Source: Paenibacillus paridis
GTDB taxonomy: Bacteria > Bacillota > Bacilli > Paenibacillales > Paenibacillaceae
Direction of reading: 5' to 3'
Assembly: GCF_006345825.1 (NCBI RefSeq)
Contig: NZ_VCIX01000083.1
Coordinates: forward strand, 124,001 to 188,000
DNA: 64,000 nt
Positions 56,299-64,000 of the stretch are shown here, piece by piece (position 1 is the stretch's first letter; every line of letters begins with the position of its first letter). The notes beneath the pieces are model-generated. The model was not told the origin of the DNA and did not search any database. It was given only the letters and a program-made list of their open reading frames with translations. The translations under genes were made by a program, and so were the position numbers.

Positions 56299-56634
56299 AT
56301 GCCGCATCTATTATTTCGTGGTGTACCCGCAGATAAACTGCACGCCGTATCCTTACCGCTCGCTACCGAGCTTGCCGCCATCTGTGAGTGCGGTACCGAT
56401 AATTTTACGATGGCCTGCCTTCACGCGACCAATGTCTTCGGCAGCGAAGCAGGAGACCCTGACTTCGCCTTCATTGAGGTAGGCTGGTTCGAGCGCGGAC
56501 AGCAGGTGCGTAACCGCTTCGCTCAAGCAGTCACCGCGCATGTAGCCGAGCTAGGCATCCCTGAAATTGAAATCGTCTTCCATGCCTATCGCGAGGATAG
56601 TTACTATATTAACGGCGAGCCTGTGGCTGAATAA
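56299..56634 (+). CDS. DUF1904 family protein (tautomerase-like fold)
   Basis: Small protein (111 aa) of the DUF1904 family, which has a tautomerase-like fold: starts MPHLLFRGVPADKLHAVS and contains CGTDNFTMACLHATNVF. The ATG follows CAGGAGGTT. It lies 16 bp downstream of the pseudouridine synthase gene and ends at a strong terminator, so the two form an operon. Function unknown. Confidence 0.85.
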   Translation: MPHLLFRGVPADKLHAVSLPLATELAAICECGTDNFTMACLHATNVFGSEAGDPDFAFIEVGWFERGQQVRNRFAQAVTAHVAELGIPEIEIVFHAYREDSYYINGEPVAE

Positions 56635-56640
56635 TGGTTA

Positions 56641-56679
56641 AACAAGAAAGGCGCACCCGATGGGTGCGCCTTTCTTGTT
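56641..56679. terminator. Strong intrinsic terminator after DUF1904
   Basis: An 18-bp perfect stem (AACAAGAAAGGCGCACCC arm) with a 3-nt loop ends the RluA-DUF1904 operon. Its tail is TTTCTTGTTT rather than a pure T run. Confidence 0.85.
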
Positions 56680-56715
56680 TAATCTAACCGCTGTCTGTTT
56701 GACTTGTGCTTAGGA

Positions 56716-56905
56716 TTTAGCTGGAATTTATCCTGCTAAACTGGCTTTATTCACTTCACAATTGAAATAGAGGGAATTTATCCCGTAAATTCAATCAATT
56801 CAAGCCAATTTCGGCTATTTTAATGGAATTAAAAGGAGAAATTCCAGCTAAATTCCTCAAAATCTTAAAACCGCTTAAAATTGCGAGATAAATTCCCGTT
56901 AAATC
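56716..56905. repeat. Intergenic repeat element, copy B
   Basis: Four units of the GGAATTTATCC type begin at about 56720, 56771, 56834 and 56885 (steps 51, 63 and 51 bp), matching copy A at 12246-12428 in unit sequence, order and step pattern. The first unit, with arms TTTAGC and GCTAAA around GGA and TCC, is a clear palindrome. The 512-bp gap 56635-57146 also holds the terminator and a tract rich in GCTACT triplets, but no gene. Confidence 0.6.
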
Positions 56906-57146
56906 AAACGGTGCGAAATTTTCAGCAAATTTGGACAGCCAACAGTGAGAAGTCTAGCTAATGTAGAGCAACTACAACTGCTGCTACGACTTACAATAGC
57001 TATTGCTACTACCGCTACTTCAATTGTAACTAAACTGCTACTGCAGCCAACTTCATCTCCAATGTCATCCGTCTAGCAGTGGCGCGATAAAAAAACAATT
57101 GGAGAGTAAGCAGATCGGACCCTGACATACATAGAAGAAGCAATTA

Positions 57147-57533
57147 CTAACATGTGAATTCGTTTAATTGTGCTGATTGCTCAAGCCTGCTGCCCCAATC
57201 CAATGTGATGATAGGTTTGGTCTGAACGATTAATGGTTTAAGCAGGTGCTCATGATCAAAAAACAAGACGAAGCCTTCCTTGTCATCCGCTTTCGTTAAC
57301 CGGGCTTCGATAATATTTTCCAGCTCGAGATGAACCAGTATCGAGTTGTTCAAGTACAAACTAAGCTCGCTGCTGCCTATGGCCGGCTGCACGGTCAGCT
57401 CCAAACGGATTCCGTTTCGCTTTAATTCGAAGGAAGCTCCCGTATAGTACCAATTCAATTCATGATCCGCTCTCTCGGCTTCACACTCAAGTAAATACTC
57501 CCATTCGTAGAGCTCTGGACCTTGTCTTATCAT
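57147..57533 (-). CDS. Hypothetical protein in GT39 operon (128 aa)
   Basis: Unrecognised 128-aa soluble protein, probably beta-rich (alternating polar/hydrophobic strands such as GIRLELTVQPAIGSSELSLYL). The ATG overlaps the stop of the glycosyltransferase gene (ATGA), so it is translated from the same mRNA and coupled to it. Its close linkage suggests a role with the glycosyltransferase, but no domain supports that. Confidence 0.7.
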   Translation of the reverse strand: MIRQGPELYEWEYLLECEAERADHELNWYYTGASFELKRNGIRLELTVQPAIGSSELSLYLNNSILVHLELENIIEARLTKADDKEGFVLFFDHEHLLKPLIVQTKPIITLDWGSRLEQSAQLNEFTC

Positions 57534-59500
57534 TGTTTTTCCCACTCCACATCATCCGCGTTCAGCCACCCTGCTCCCCCAGTAAAATAAACGGATACCT
57601 CGTCCTGCATAGCTACTGTCACAGCAGGAAGCTGAGCATCCACGTATTCTTCTGCCATCGGTACCGCTTGCTCCACAGCTTGTACGCCGTTAACCGAAAT
57701 TCCGATGCTGCCACCCTCGCCGCCTGCGCTAACCTTGGCTCTCAGGACGTATTGGCCGCTGTCCATGCTGATAAAGGTTTGAGCGGCGTTATGCTCCGCG
57801 CCTGGGTCCAAATAAAGCAGGTTCGAGCCGCTGAATGGCCGGTTGGTCCCTATGCCTGCACCACCTGAAAACACCCAATATCGCGAGCCCTCCTCCAATC
57901 CGCCGTTAAGGAAAGATTCGTGAGGCTGCTGCGTCGTTATCGTGCCATTGCTTTTGCCGCTAACTACCGTATAATGCTTAAAGCGCTTGATCGTATAGCC
58001 TGAGCTCTCGTCCGGAATGGCGTCGTTGTTTGAAAAAATATAAGCGGCATCCTCACTTGGCCTAAGCTGCGGAGTACCGAATTCATACCTCCCAAAGGAA
58101 CGGACAAATTGGAACTGGCCGCCTGGATTGATATAATCAACCGTATCCAAAAAATGCTGAGGATTGATTTTCTCATAAAACAGGACATAGATATACGGCA
58201 TCATGACTTGATCGGTCACGTATACCTTGCCTGCGGTCTCATCTGAAGCATACTGCACGGCCTCTCCAAAGGATTCGAAGAAAAGCGGGCTAATTTGCTT
58301 GGCATAAGCCGTAAAGTACTGGCTGCAAAAAAGGATAAAAAATACCGAAAATGCACTGATCACAACGACAAACGAATACTTGATCCGCTTATGCATCCAC
58401 ATGAGTCCCGCTGCCGCTGTAAATACGGTAGGATAAAAAATAATGTTGATCCGGTTAATATTAACGTCCGTGATCAGCGTCATCAGTACGGCCGTGCCAA
58501 ACCAAATCGCAATGACAGCCGTTTCGACACGGAACGATTTGATTAATTGATATACGCCGTAAACCATGCCGATTGCAACAAGCGGAAGGCCGATGGGATA
58601 CAAGAAGCCGTATCCCGGTATTGCATTCCACAGCAGACCGTCATTTTGCGTGAGGTACATTTTAGAAAAATGTTTAAAATTTTGCGCAAGCATCGATATG
58701 GCATCGCCTTCAAACGCAGTGGATACTTGCTCTACCCTAGGGACCGTAAGCTTCGGAATCGAAAACACGAAGGATAGGGTCGCCATGCCGAAACGGTTAA
58801 TGACTAGAAATAAACCGATGGGCAGCGCAAGGATAAGGAAGGCCAAAGCGTTCCACAGCAGCACCCTTAGCGCGAACGTCTTCCTCACCACAAACAAGGT
58901 CAGCAGGGCTGCACCGAACACCGGCACAAAAAAGTAAGACGTGCCATAGGCGTAAAGCGAGATAGCGAGCGTTACCGTAAACGCGATCAGCCACTTGGGC
59001 TGACGGAACGCTTTCAACAAGAAAAAAACGGCGATCAGCACGAATGTGGGAAAAATATTAGATTCAAGCGCCCATCTCGACATCATGATATGCCAAGGGC
59101 AAATCACGATGAAAAAAGCTGCCGCAACCGCTGCTTGCTTTTTATTAAATAGCTGCAATGCAATTAAGTAAAATAACACCATGCCGATCAGACCTAGCAA
59201 AATACTGGCCATCCGTACCGATAGCGGAGTTAAACCAAATAAATAGATAAAAGGCATAGACAAATACGCATATAGTGCATTTTGGCCGCTTCCCCAAGCG
59301 ATTAAGTGAATCGGCAGCTTAATGCCATTGCGATCCATACCAAAATGCAAAATCGAATAGGCTTCATAGCCGATAGATGCCTCATCCTGATTCAAGCCGC
59401 CCGGTATAGAGCCGGCGTACAAGACTCGCACCGCGGCTCCAATTAGAAACAGCAAAACAAGCATTCGATTTTGCTTTAACCATTCCAAACAACGAGTCAT
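57530..59500 (-). CDS. GT39-type (dolichyl-phosphate-mannose-like) membrane glycosyltransferase
   Basis: Large integral membrane glycosyltransferase (656 aa) of the PMT/ArnT GT-C type. After the first helix comes GGLNQDEASIGYEAYSIL, whose Asp-Glu pair matches the catalytic site of the family, and about 11 helices follow to residue 400. The C-terminal part (about 400-656) is extracytoplasmic; its last 120 residues look like a beta-sandwich module. It overlaps the upstream transporter gene by 4 bp (ATGA), with GGAGGC as ribosome site. It probably transfers a lipid-linked sugar to surface glycans or proteins. Confidence 0.88.
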   Translation of the reverse strand: MTRCLEWLKQNRMLVLLFLIGAAVRVLYAGSIPGGLNQDEASIGYEAYSILHFGMDRNGIKLPIHLIAWGSGQNALYAYLSMPFIYLFGLTPLSVRMASILLGLIGMVLFYLIALQLFNKKQAAVAAAFFIVICPWHIMMSRWALESNIFPTFVLIAVFFLLKAFRQPKWLIAFTVTLAISLYAYGTSYFFVPVFGAALLTLFVVRKTFALRVLLWNALAFLILALPIGLFLVINRFGMATLSFVFSIPKLTVPRVEQVSTAFEGDAISMLAQNFKHFSKMYLTQNDGLLWNAIPGYGFLYPIGLPLVAIGMVYGVYQLIKSFRVETAVIAIWFGTAVLMTLITDVNINRINIIFYPTVFTAAAGLMWMHKRIKYSFVVVISAFSVFFILFCSQYFTAYAKQISPLFFESFGEAVQYASDETAGKVYVTDQVMMPYIYVLFYEKINPQHFLDTVDYINPGGQFQFVRSFGRYEFGTPQLRPSEDAAYIFSNNDAIPDESSGYTIKRFKHYTVVSGKSNGTITTQQPHESFLNGGLEEGSRYWVFSGGAGIGTNRPFSGSNLLYLDPGAEHNAAQTFISMDSGQYVLRAKVSAGGEGGSIGISVNGVQAVEQAVPMAEEYVDAQLPAVTVAMQDEVSVYFTGGAGWLNADDVEWEKQ

Positions 59501-60792
59501 GCCTCCAGGTCACCGCTTCTTGTAGTAGATTTAGTTTGGCGTATCGGATACAGGTAAAAGAACACAAGGGCGATCAGCAAAGCGACAAATGGAATAAAGC
59601 TCAGCATGGAACGAATTCCCCATACCGCAGCCTCTGCCTGCACGGCATCCTTCTTGTAGCCTGTCGCCTCCAAAATCAAGCCAAGCACTACCGCCTGCAG
59701 CGATACGCCCCATTTGACAATAAAGCCGTTCATGCCAAAATACATGCCTTCCCTGCGCACCTTCGTCCGCTGCTCGTCCTCGTCGATAATTTCCGACAAT
59801 AGCACGTCCAGAAGAACGAGAAGGCCCGCAAGGCCGATGCCGATAGCAGCGGCAGCCAAAGCCGCCGCCGCTACGCTTGACACGAATACAAACGGAACCA
59901 TCGCCAAAGCGTAAATGCTGACCGCGATCAGCACCGTTTTGCGAGCGCCCCATTTTTGCACCAGCCGGCCCCATAAATAAACGCAAGGTATGGCAGCGAT
60001 AAAGATCGCTCCGAGCAAAATCGTATTGCTTGCGTCCTCGGCACCAAGTACGTATTTGGTGAAGAACGGAATTGCCGCAGGCAGCATGGCAAACGTAAAT
60101 TGCACGAAAAAACTGCCAATGACGAACAAAACAAACGCCTTATTTGAAAAGGTGAATTTTAACGACTCAACAAAGCCAATCTTCTCGCGATCTACGACGG
60201 TTTTCTCCTTGCTGGAAGATACCATGACGATAAAGAAGACCAATGCTATGCCTGCAAAAATCGCTCCCATGGGCCCCCAACCCAAGTTGCCGTATACAAG
60301 GGGCGGCAGCGCCACGCCAATAATCATGCCGACAATGCCGAACATTTGCCGCCAAGAGGATACGGTTGCCCGTTCCTTCATCGTGGTGAACATTTCCGGA
60401 AAGAGAGCCGAATAGTTCAGGACGACCATAACGAATAAAATATCATAAAGCAGCACAATCGTTAGAAAATACCAGAACACTTCCGTACCTGTGCCAAGCG
60501 GAAACCAAATGGCGGTAAACAAGGCTGCGAGCGGTACCATCCCGAACAACATATAGGGAATCCGCCTGCCAAAACGGGAGCTCGTACGATCCGAGATATG
60601 CCCGAACAACGGATTCAGCACCGCATTTACGATGCCGTGAATAACCATAGCTACGCTGATTAGGCCAGGCTCTACACCCAACACGTCAACATAATAAAAG
60701 ACGATGTATGAGGCAAAAGCCTGCGCCATCAGGTTGACCGACAAATTTCCCGAGCTGTACGCTAATTTCGATTTGAAGCTTGCATTGGACAT
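59497..60792 (-). CDS. MFS transporter, GPH (glycoside-pentoside-hexuronide) family
   Basis: GPH-type cation/sugar symporter (431 aa) with 12 helices; N-terminal KLAYSSGNLSVNLMAQAF and DRTSSRFGRRIPYMLFG, the loop 2-3 motif. First gene in a three-gene coupled operon with GT39 and a hypothetical gene. Close relatives move melibiose, xylosides and lipids (MFSD2-like). The linkage with a glycosyltransferase is unusual and might mean a lipid-linked substrate; that is inference. Confidence 0.9.
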   Translation of the reverse strand: MSNASFKSKLAYSSGNLSVNLMAQAFASYIVFYYVDVLGVEPGLISVAMVIHGIVNAVLNPLFGHISDRTSSRFGRRIPYMLFGMVPLAALFTAIWFPLGTGTEVFWYFLTIVLLYDILFVMVVLNYSALFPEMFTTMKERATVSSWRQMFGIVGMIIGVALPPLVYGNLGWGPMGAIFAGIALVFFIVMVSSSKEKTVVDREKIGFVESLKFTFSNKAFVLFVIGSFFVQFTFAMLPAAIPFFTKYVLGAEDASNTILLGAIFIAAIPCVYLWGRLVQKWGARKTVLIAVSIYALAMVPFVFVSSVAAAALAAAAIGIGLAGLLVLLDVLLSEIIDEDEQRTKVRREGMYFGMNGFIVKWGVSLQAVVLGLILEATGYKKDAVQAEAAVWGIRSMLSFIPFVALLIALVFFYLYPIRQTKSTTRSGDLEA

Positions 60793-60895
60793 GGAATAAC
60801 ACGCTCCCGGTTACGATGAAAGTCTATAATCTAGCCATAACTCTCTCATCTTACCGTAGAAACCCTTTTTATTCCATAATTAACTTTTGAACCAA

Positions 60896-61456
60896 TTACA
60901 GCGGCTTCACCATTCGGATATAGCGGCTGCCGCTGACCAAAATGGAACCATCCTCGATAAAGCCAAGCTTCCGGTACAGAGAGTGAGCTCTTGTGTTATA
61001 GGGCTCCACAATGAGTGACAATCTGCTGCAGCCCTCCTTCGCTCCTAATTTCTCAAACTCGCCGATTAATGCCTTAGCTACACCCTGCCCCTGATAACGC
61101 TCGGAAACGGAAATCGAGTCCAAGTAATAATCGCCCTCCTGGGCTTCAACGACGATACGCTCACCTGCACGTGCCCCTTTGTCCCTCCCCGGCCTTTCAA
61201 GGAAAGGGATGTCAAGCGCTTCTGCGCCTTCTCCTGGATAACTGACCAAAATGCCCGCAATGCCGTCCTCCCTCCGATCAACGATTACATGCTTATGGCT
61301 GATCCGGTTATCTTCCCGAGTATAAAAATCGGCTAAGATCTGTTCGGCTTCTGCGTCATCCTCCGTCCCGGCCAACGTATAGGCAATCGATCCGATTGCT
61401 GCTAGCAGCAGCGGAAGAAATTCCTGGACATCTTCTTTTCTAGCTGGTCCAATCAT
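60896..61456 (-). CDS. GNAT-family N-acetyltransferase
   Basis: GNAT acetyltransferase (186 aa), with the acetyl-CoA motif YQGQGVAKALIGEF and YNTRAHSLYRKLGF. The substrate is unknown. The ATG follows AGAGGG. Divergent from the helicase gene by 67 bp. Confidence 0.9.
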   Translation of the reverse strand: MIGPARKEDVQEFLPLLLAAIGSIAYTLAGTEDDAEAEQILADFYTREDNRISHKHVIVDRREDGIAGILVSYPGEGAEALDIPFLERPGRDKGARAGERIVVEAQEGDYYLDSISVSERYQGQGVAKALIGEFEKLGAKEGCSRLSLIVEPYNTRAHSLYRKLGFIEDGSILVSGSRYIRMVKPL

Positions 61457-61523
61457 GATGGCTTCCCTCTTTCCGATAAGGTTCTGTTATAATCAATACA
61501 TCTAATTCGTTGAAGGTGATAAA

Positions 61524-63758
61524 GTGAGCAATAACTATTATACATTTCCGATCGGCGTCCGGAACGGCGAGGTTCCGTTTGCCCCGCTTGCCGAGGCCAA
61601 AACAAGCATCCAGCTTGTCGGCAACAGCGAGAAGGACGCCGGATTTTTCCGCGGCTTGGAGCAGTATGGCATCTCGCTCAATCGACCGCAAATCGCTGCC
61701 GTCCGGCACAACGGCGGACCTGCGCTAACGTTAGCTGGGGCTGGATCGGGCAAAACCTCCGTTCTCGTATGCCGGACGGCTTACCTGCTTGCGATACACG
61801 GCGTGCAGCCCCAGCAGATTTTGCTGATGACCTTCTCCAAGAAAGCGGCAGACGAAATGCGCAGCCGCATCCGGTCTCTTCCTATGCTTAATCCGCAAGC
61901 GGCTAGCGGCGTAGAGGCTCGCACATTCCACTCGTTCTGCCTCCAACTGCTCCGAGGACGCGGCTACCGCCAGGGCATACTTGGCGAAACCGGACAAAAG
62001 CATATTTTTTTCAAACGGCTGATGCGCGAGCTGCTGCTTCAGAATGAATACGAGCCCGAAACGCTGCTGGCCCAGCTTTCTGCCATTAAGCTGCAGATGA
62101 TCAATATTAGCGACCTTCCATCCTCCACAACGGAGGAGCGCGAGCTTAAGCTGCTCTTCACCCGTTACGAGAAATGGAAGCAGGACATGGACAAGCTGGA
62201 CTACGATGACCTGCTTCTCGAGGCTTATAAGCTCTTAAAAGACGATAGCGAACTGCTGGCTTCGCTCCAACAGAGATTTCAATATGTGATGATCGACGAA
62301 TTTCAAGACACGAACCAAGTTCAGTATGTGCTTGTGCAAATGCTTGCCGATAAACATCGCAATCTTATGGTTGTCGGCGATGATGACCAGACTATCTATT
62401 CCTTTAACGGGGCCAAAAATGATTATATCCTGAATTTCGAGCACCAATATCCGGGAGCAGCTACCTACGTTCTCGATATCAATTATCGCTCAACAAGCAC
62501 CATTGTAGGACTTGGCAATGCCATCATTCAATATAATAAACTCCGCAAAGAGAAGACGCTGCTTGCAGTCAAGCCAAAAGGCTCAAATCCCTCTTATGCG
62601 CGTCTCAAAACGACGCAGGAGGAAGCCAAGCTTATTGCAGACACCATAACATTGCAAACCGAACAAGGCAAACGGTCTTACGGGGATTTTGCGGTACTTT
62701 TCCGCACAGCTAGCAGCAGCCGGGCGCTTGTCGAGCTGCTGCTAACCAGAGAACTGCCCTTCATCGACTTCGGAGATGGTCAGCTCTTCTATGACCAGTG
62801 GGCGATAAAACCGTTGCTCGCACATCTCAGGCTAGTGCAGGACCGGCGCAATTTCGACGCAATGGAGATTTTGCTGCCTTCGCTCTACGTCAACCGTGAG
62901 CAGGCCATGGCTTTTATCTGGAACCAGGATAAGCTACGCGCGAAGAAGTGGCCGCTCATCCATCTGCTTGAATTTCCACAGCTGAAAGAGTTTCAGAAGG
63001 ACAAAATCAAAGAACGCATTAAGCTGATTAAAGCATTAGCTGATTTAAAGCCCGCTGCAGCTATTATGGAGCTTCGGCAAGCCTTTTATGACCAATACCT
63101 TGAAACCAGCAAGCGCCATGAAATGACGGAGCATAAAGAGGGCTTAAAGGAAGTGCTAGACGAATTCGAGGCTGCGGCTAGCGTTTACGATACGATTGAG
63201 GCTTTCCTCGCCTACATTGATGATATTACAGACAAGCATACAGCTGTTCAGCAGCTCCGCAAGCATGACCATCAACGGAGCTCCGTTTCGCTTATGTCGA
63301 TCCACAAGTCCAAAGGGCTTGAGTTTCCGGTCGTATTCGTCATCGGCGCCTCGGAAGGCATATTGCCGCACAGCTCTGCGCTTGCAGCCGATAAACACAG
63401 CGACCGCAGCTCTATCCAGACCGGGGACGATGCCCTTGCGGAAGCGCTGGAGGAAGAGCGCAGACTCGCCTATGTTGCCGTAACGCGAGCACAGGAGGAG
63501 CTGTATGTCAGCTCCCCTGCGCTCTATCGCGGCAAGCCTGCCGAGCTGTCGCGATTTATTCGGTCCGCTTTTATGAACGGCCAAGAAGAGGATGCTCAAT
63601 CCGAATCCGCTCTGGCCTGGCTGTGCACAAGCGACAGCTGCCAAGTATGGCAGCGTATCATTACGTATGAGGATTCGCAGGCAGAATCCCGATTATGCCC
63701 TTTATGCCAATCCAAAATGGAGCAGGGAACGAAGCTGCTTCCGAAAAAAAAGAGCTAA
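61524..63758 (+). CDS. UvrD/PcrA-like ATP-dependent helicase
   Basis: Superfamily 1A helicase (744 aa). Motif I is AGAGSGKT near residue 73, motif II DEFQDTN, motif III GDDDQTIYSFNGA, motif V SIHKSKGLEFPVV and motif VI VAVTRAQEELY. The last 60 residues have C-x5-C and C-x2-C pairs, a probable zinc site absent from classical PcrA. GTG start at 61524 follows AAGGTG. It is smaller and more divergent than PcrA, so it is probably an accessory repair or recombination helicase. Confidence 0.93.
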   Translation: MSNNYYTFPIGVRNGEVPFAPLAEAKTSIQLVGNSEKDAGFFRGLEQYGISLNRPQIAAVRHNGGPALTLAGAGSGKTSVLVCRTAYLLAIHGVQPQQILLMTFSKKAADEMRSRIRSLPMLNPQAASGVEARTFHSFCLQLLRGRGYRQGILGETGQKHIFFKRLMRELLLQNEYEPETLLAQLSAIKLQMINISDLPSSTTEERELKLLFTRYEKWKQDMDKLDYDDLLLEAYKLLKDDSELLASLQQRFQYVMIDEFQDTNQVQYVLVQMLADKHRNLMVVGDDDQTIYSFNGAKNDYILNFEHQYPGAATYVLDINYRSTSTIVGLGNAIIQYNKLRKEKTLLAVKPKGSNPSYARLKTTQEEAKLIADTITLQTEQGKRSYGDFAVLFRTASSSRALVELLLTRELPFIDFGDGQLFYDQWAIKPLLAHLRLVQDRRNFDAMEILLPSLYVNREQAMAFIWNQDKLRAKKWPLIHLLEFPQLKEFQKDKIKERIKLIKALADLKPAAAIMELRQAFYDQYLETSKRHEMTEHKEGLKEVLDEFEAAASVYDTIEAFLAYIDDITDKHTAVQQLRKHDHQRSSVSLMSIHKSKGLEFPVVFVIGASEGILPHSSALAADKHSDRSSIQTGDDALAEALEEERRLAYVAVTRAQEELYVSSPALYRGKPAELSRFIRSAFMNGQEEDAQSESALAWLCTSDSCQVWQRIITYEDSQAESRLCPLCQSKMEQGTKLLPKKKS

Positions 63759-63776
63759 GGAGAGCAAAGTAACCTC

Positions 63777-64000
63777 ATGAGTAACACATATGAACAGCTG
63801 TCTCCGTATCTTAAATTGGCAGATGCCGTCATCATCACCGATGAAGCGCATCATATCATAGCCGTAAATCCCGCTTACGAGAAAATTACAGGCTATGTTA
63901 CAGAAGAAATCATCGGTAAAAGAGCTAGTATTTTAAGAACATCCTATACGCCGAAGGAGACGCACGACCAGATGAAGGCTGCTTTGAAACAGGGCTCCCC
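63777..64000 (+). CDS. PAS-domain protein, partial (runs off right edge)
   Basis: Open reading frame from ATG 63777 to the end of the window. The visible 74 residues begin MSNTYEQLSPYLKLADAVII and contain NPAYEKITGYVTEEIIGKRASIL, a clear PAS domain. What follows is outside the window; PAS plus GGDEF/EAL or kinase output are the common possibilities. A weak ribosome site (AAGGAGAG) lies 13 nt upstream. Confidence 0.8.
   Translation, partial: MSNTYEQLSPYLKLADAVIITDEAHHIIAVNPAYEKITGYVTEEIIGKRASILRTSYTPKETHDQMKAALKQGS

Overview
The window looks like a chromosomal segment from a Paenibacillaceae-type Firmicute. The evidence is an ilv-leu operon under a T-box leader, infC-rpmI-rplT behind an L20-type attenuator, SigI/RsgI, sporulation-type PAS kinases, Zur- and PerR-type operators of Bacillus consensus, strong AGGAGG ribosome sites, and a YesM/YesN two-component pair controlling a sugar ABC transporter. 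No rRNA, tRNA, CRISPR array, prophage or insertion sequence was seen. About fifty genes are well supported. Two were found only by reading the raw sequence: a 49-aa rpmG and a PAS gene cut off by the right edge.

Layout. (1) 1-12180, minus strand: an alpha-galactoside locus. It holds a YesM-like sensor kinase and YesN-like regulator, a lipoprotein sugar-binding protein, two permeases, an intracellular GH36 alpha-galactosidase and a secreted clan-D glycosidase with a discoidin domain. A nearly identical 32-bp element sits 91-93 bp before both the transporter operon and the secreted enzyme, so the locus probably works as one regulon. (2) 12575-14150: a zinc-sparing operon of a COG0523 GTPase and a zinc-ligand-free L33, behind a sigma-A promoter flanked by two Zur-box-like palindromes. 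(3) 14400-19970: a GNAT gene with an apparently non-AUG start, two coupled Gfo/Idh/MocA oxidoreductases divergent from an AraC regulator, and a MarR-MFS unit with an operator embedded in its promoter. (4) 19962-31093: PAS histidine kinase, odhAB, acetyl-xylan-esterase-type hydrolase, pepA, and a kinase with an RsbU-like N-terminus. (5) 31289-36166: rsgI-sigI, a small cysteine-containing protein, a PerR-type peroxiredoxin and leuB. (6) 36451-41883: ilvBHC-leuA with a T-box leader. (7) 42018-47876: GNAT, a glycine-rich protein, rplT-rpmI-infC, GT2 glycosyltransferase, PAP2 phosphatase and trmB. (8) 48174-56634: small hypothetical, ytqA- and ytqB-like genes, manA, a B12-binding radical SAM protein, a trypsin-like protease with a stalk domain, an RluA-type pseudouridine synthase and a DUF1904 protein. 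(9) 57147-64000: a translationally coupled GPH transporter/GT39 glycosyltransferase/hypothetical operon, a GNAT gene, a UvrD-like helicase and a partial PAS gene.

The most notable non-coding signals are the shared YesN-type element, the Zur and PerR operators, a partial duplication at the 5' end of the ilv T-box leader, a three-way-junction structure upstream of pepA, and two copies 44 kb apart of a roughly 190-bp intergenic repeat with the same internal spacing. All start-site choices, operators and functions are from inspection and family knowledge; no database search was run.
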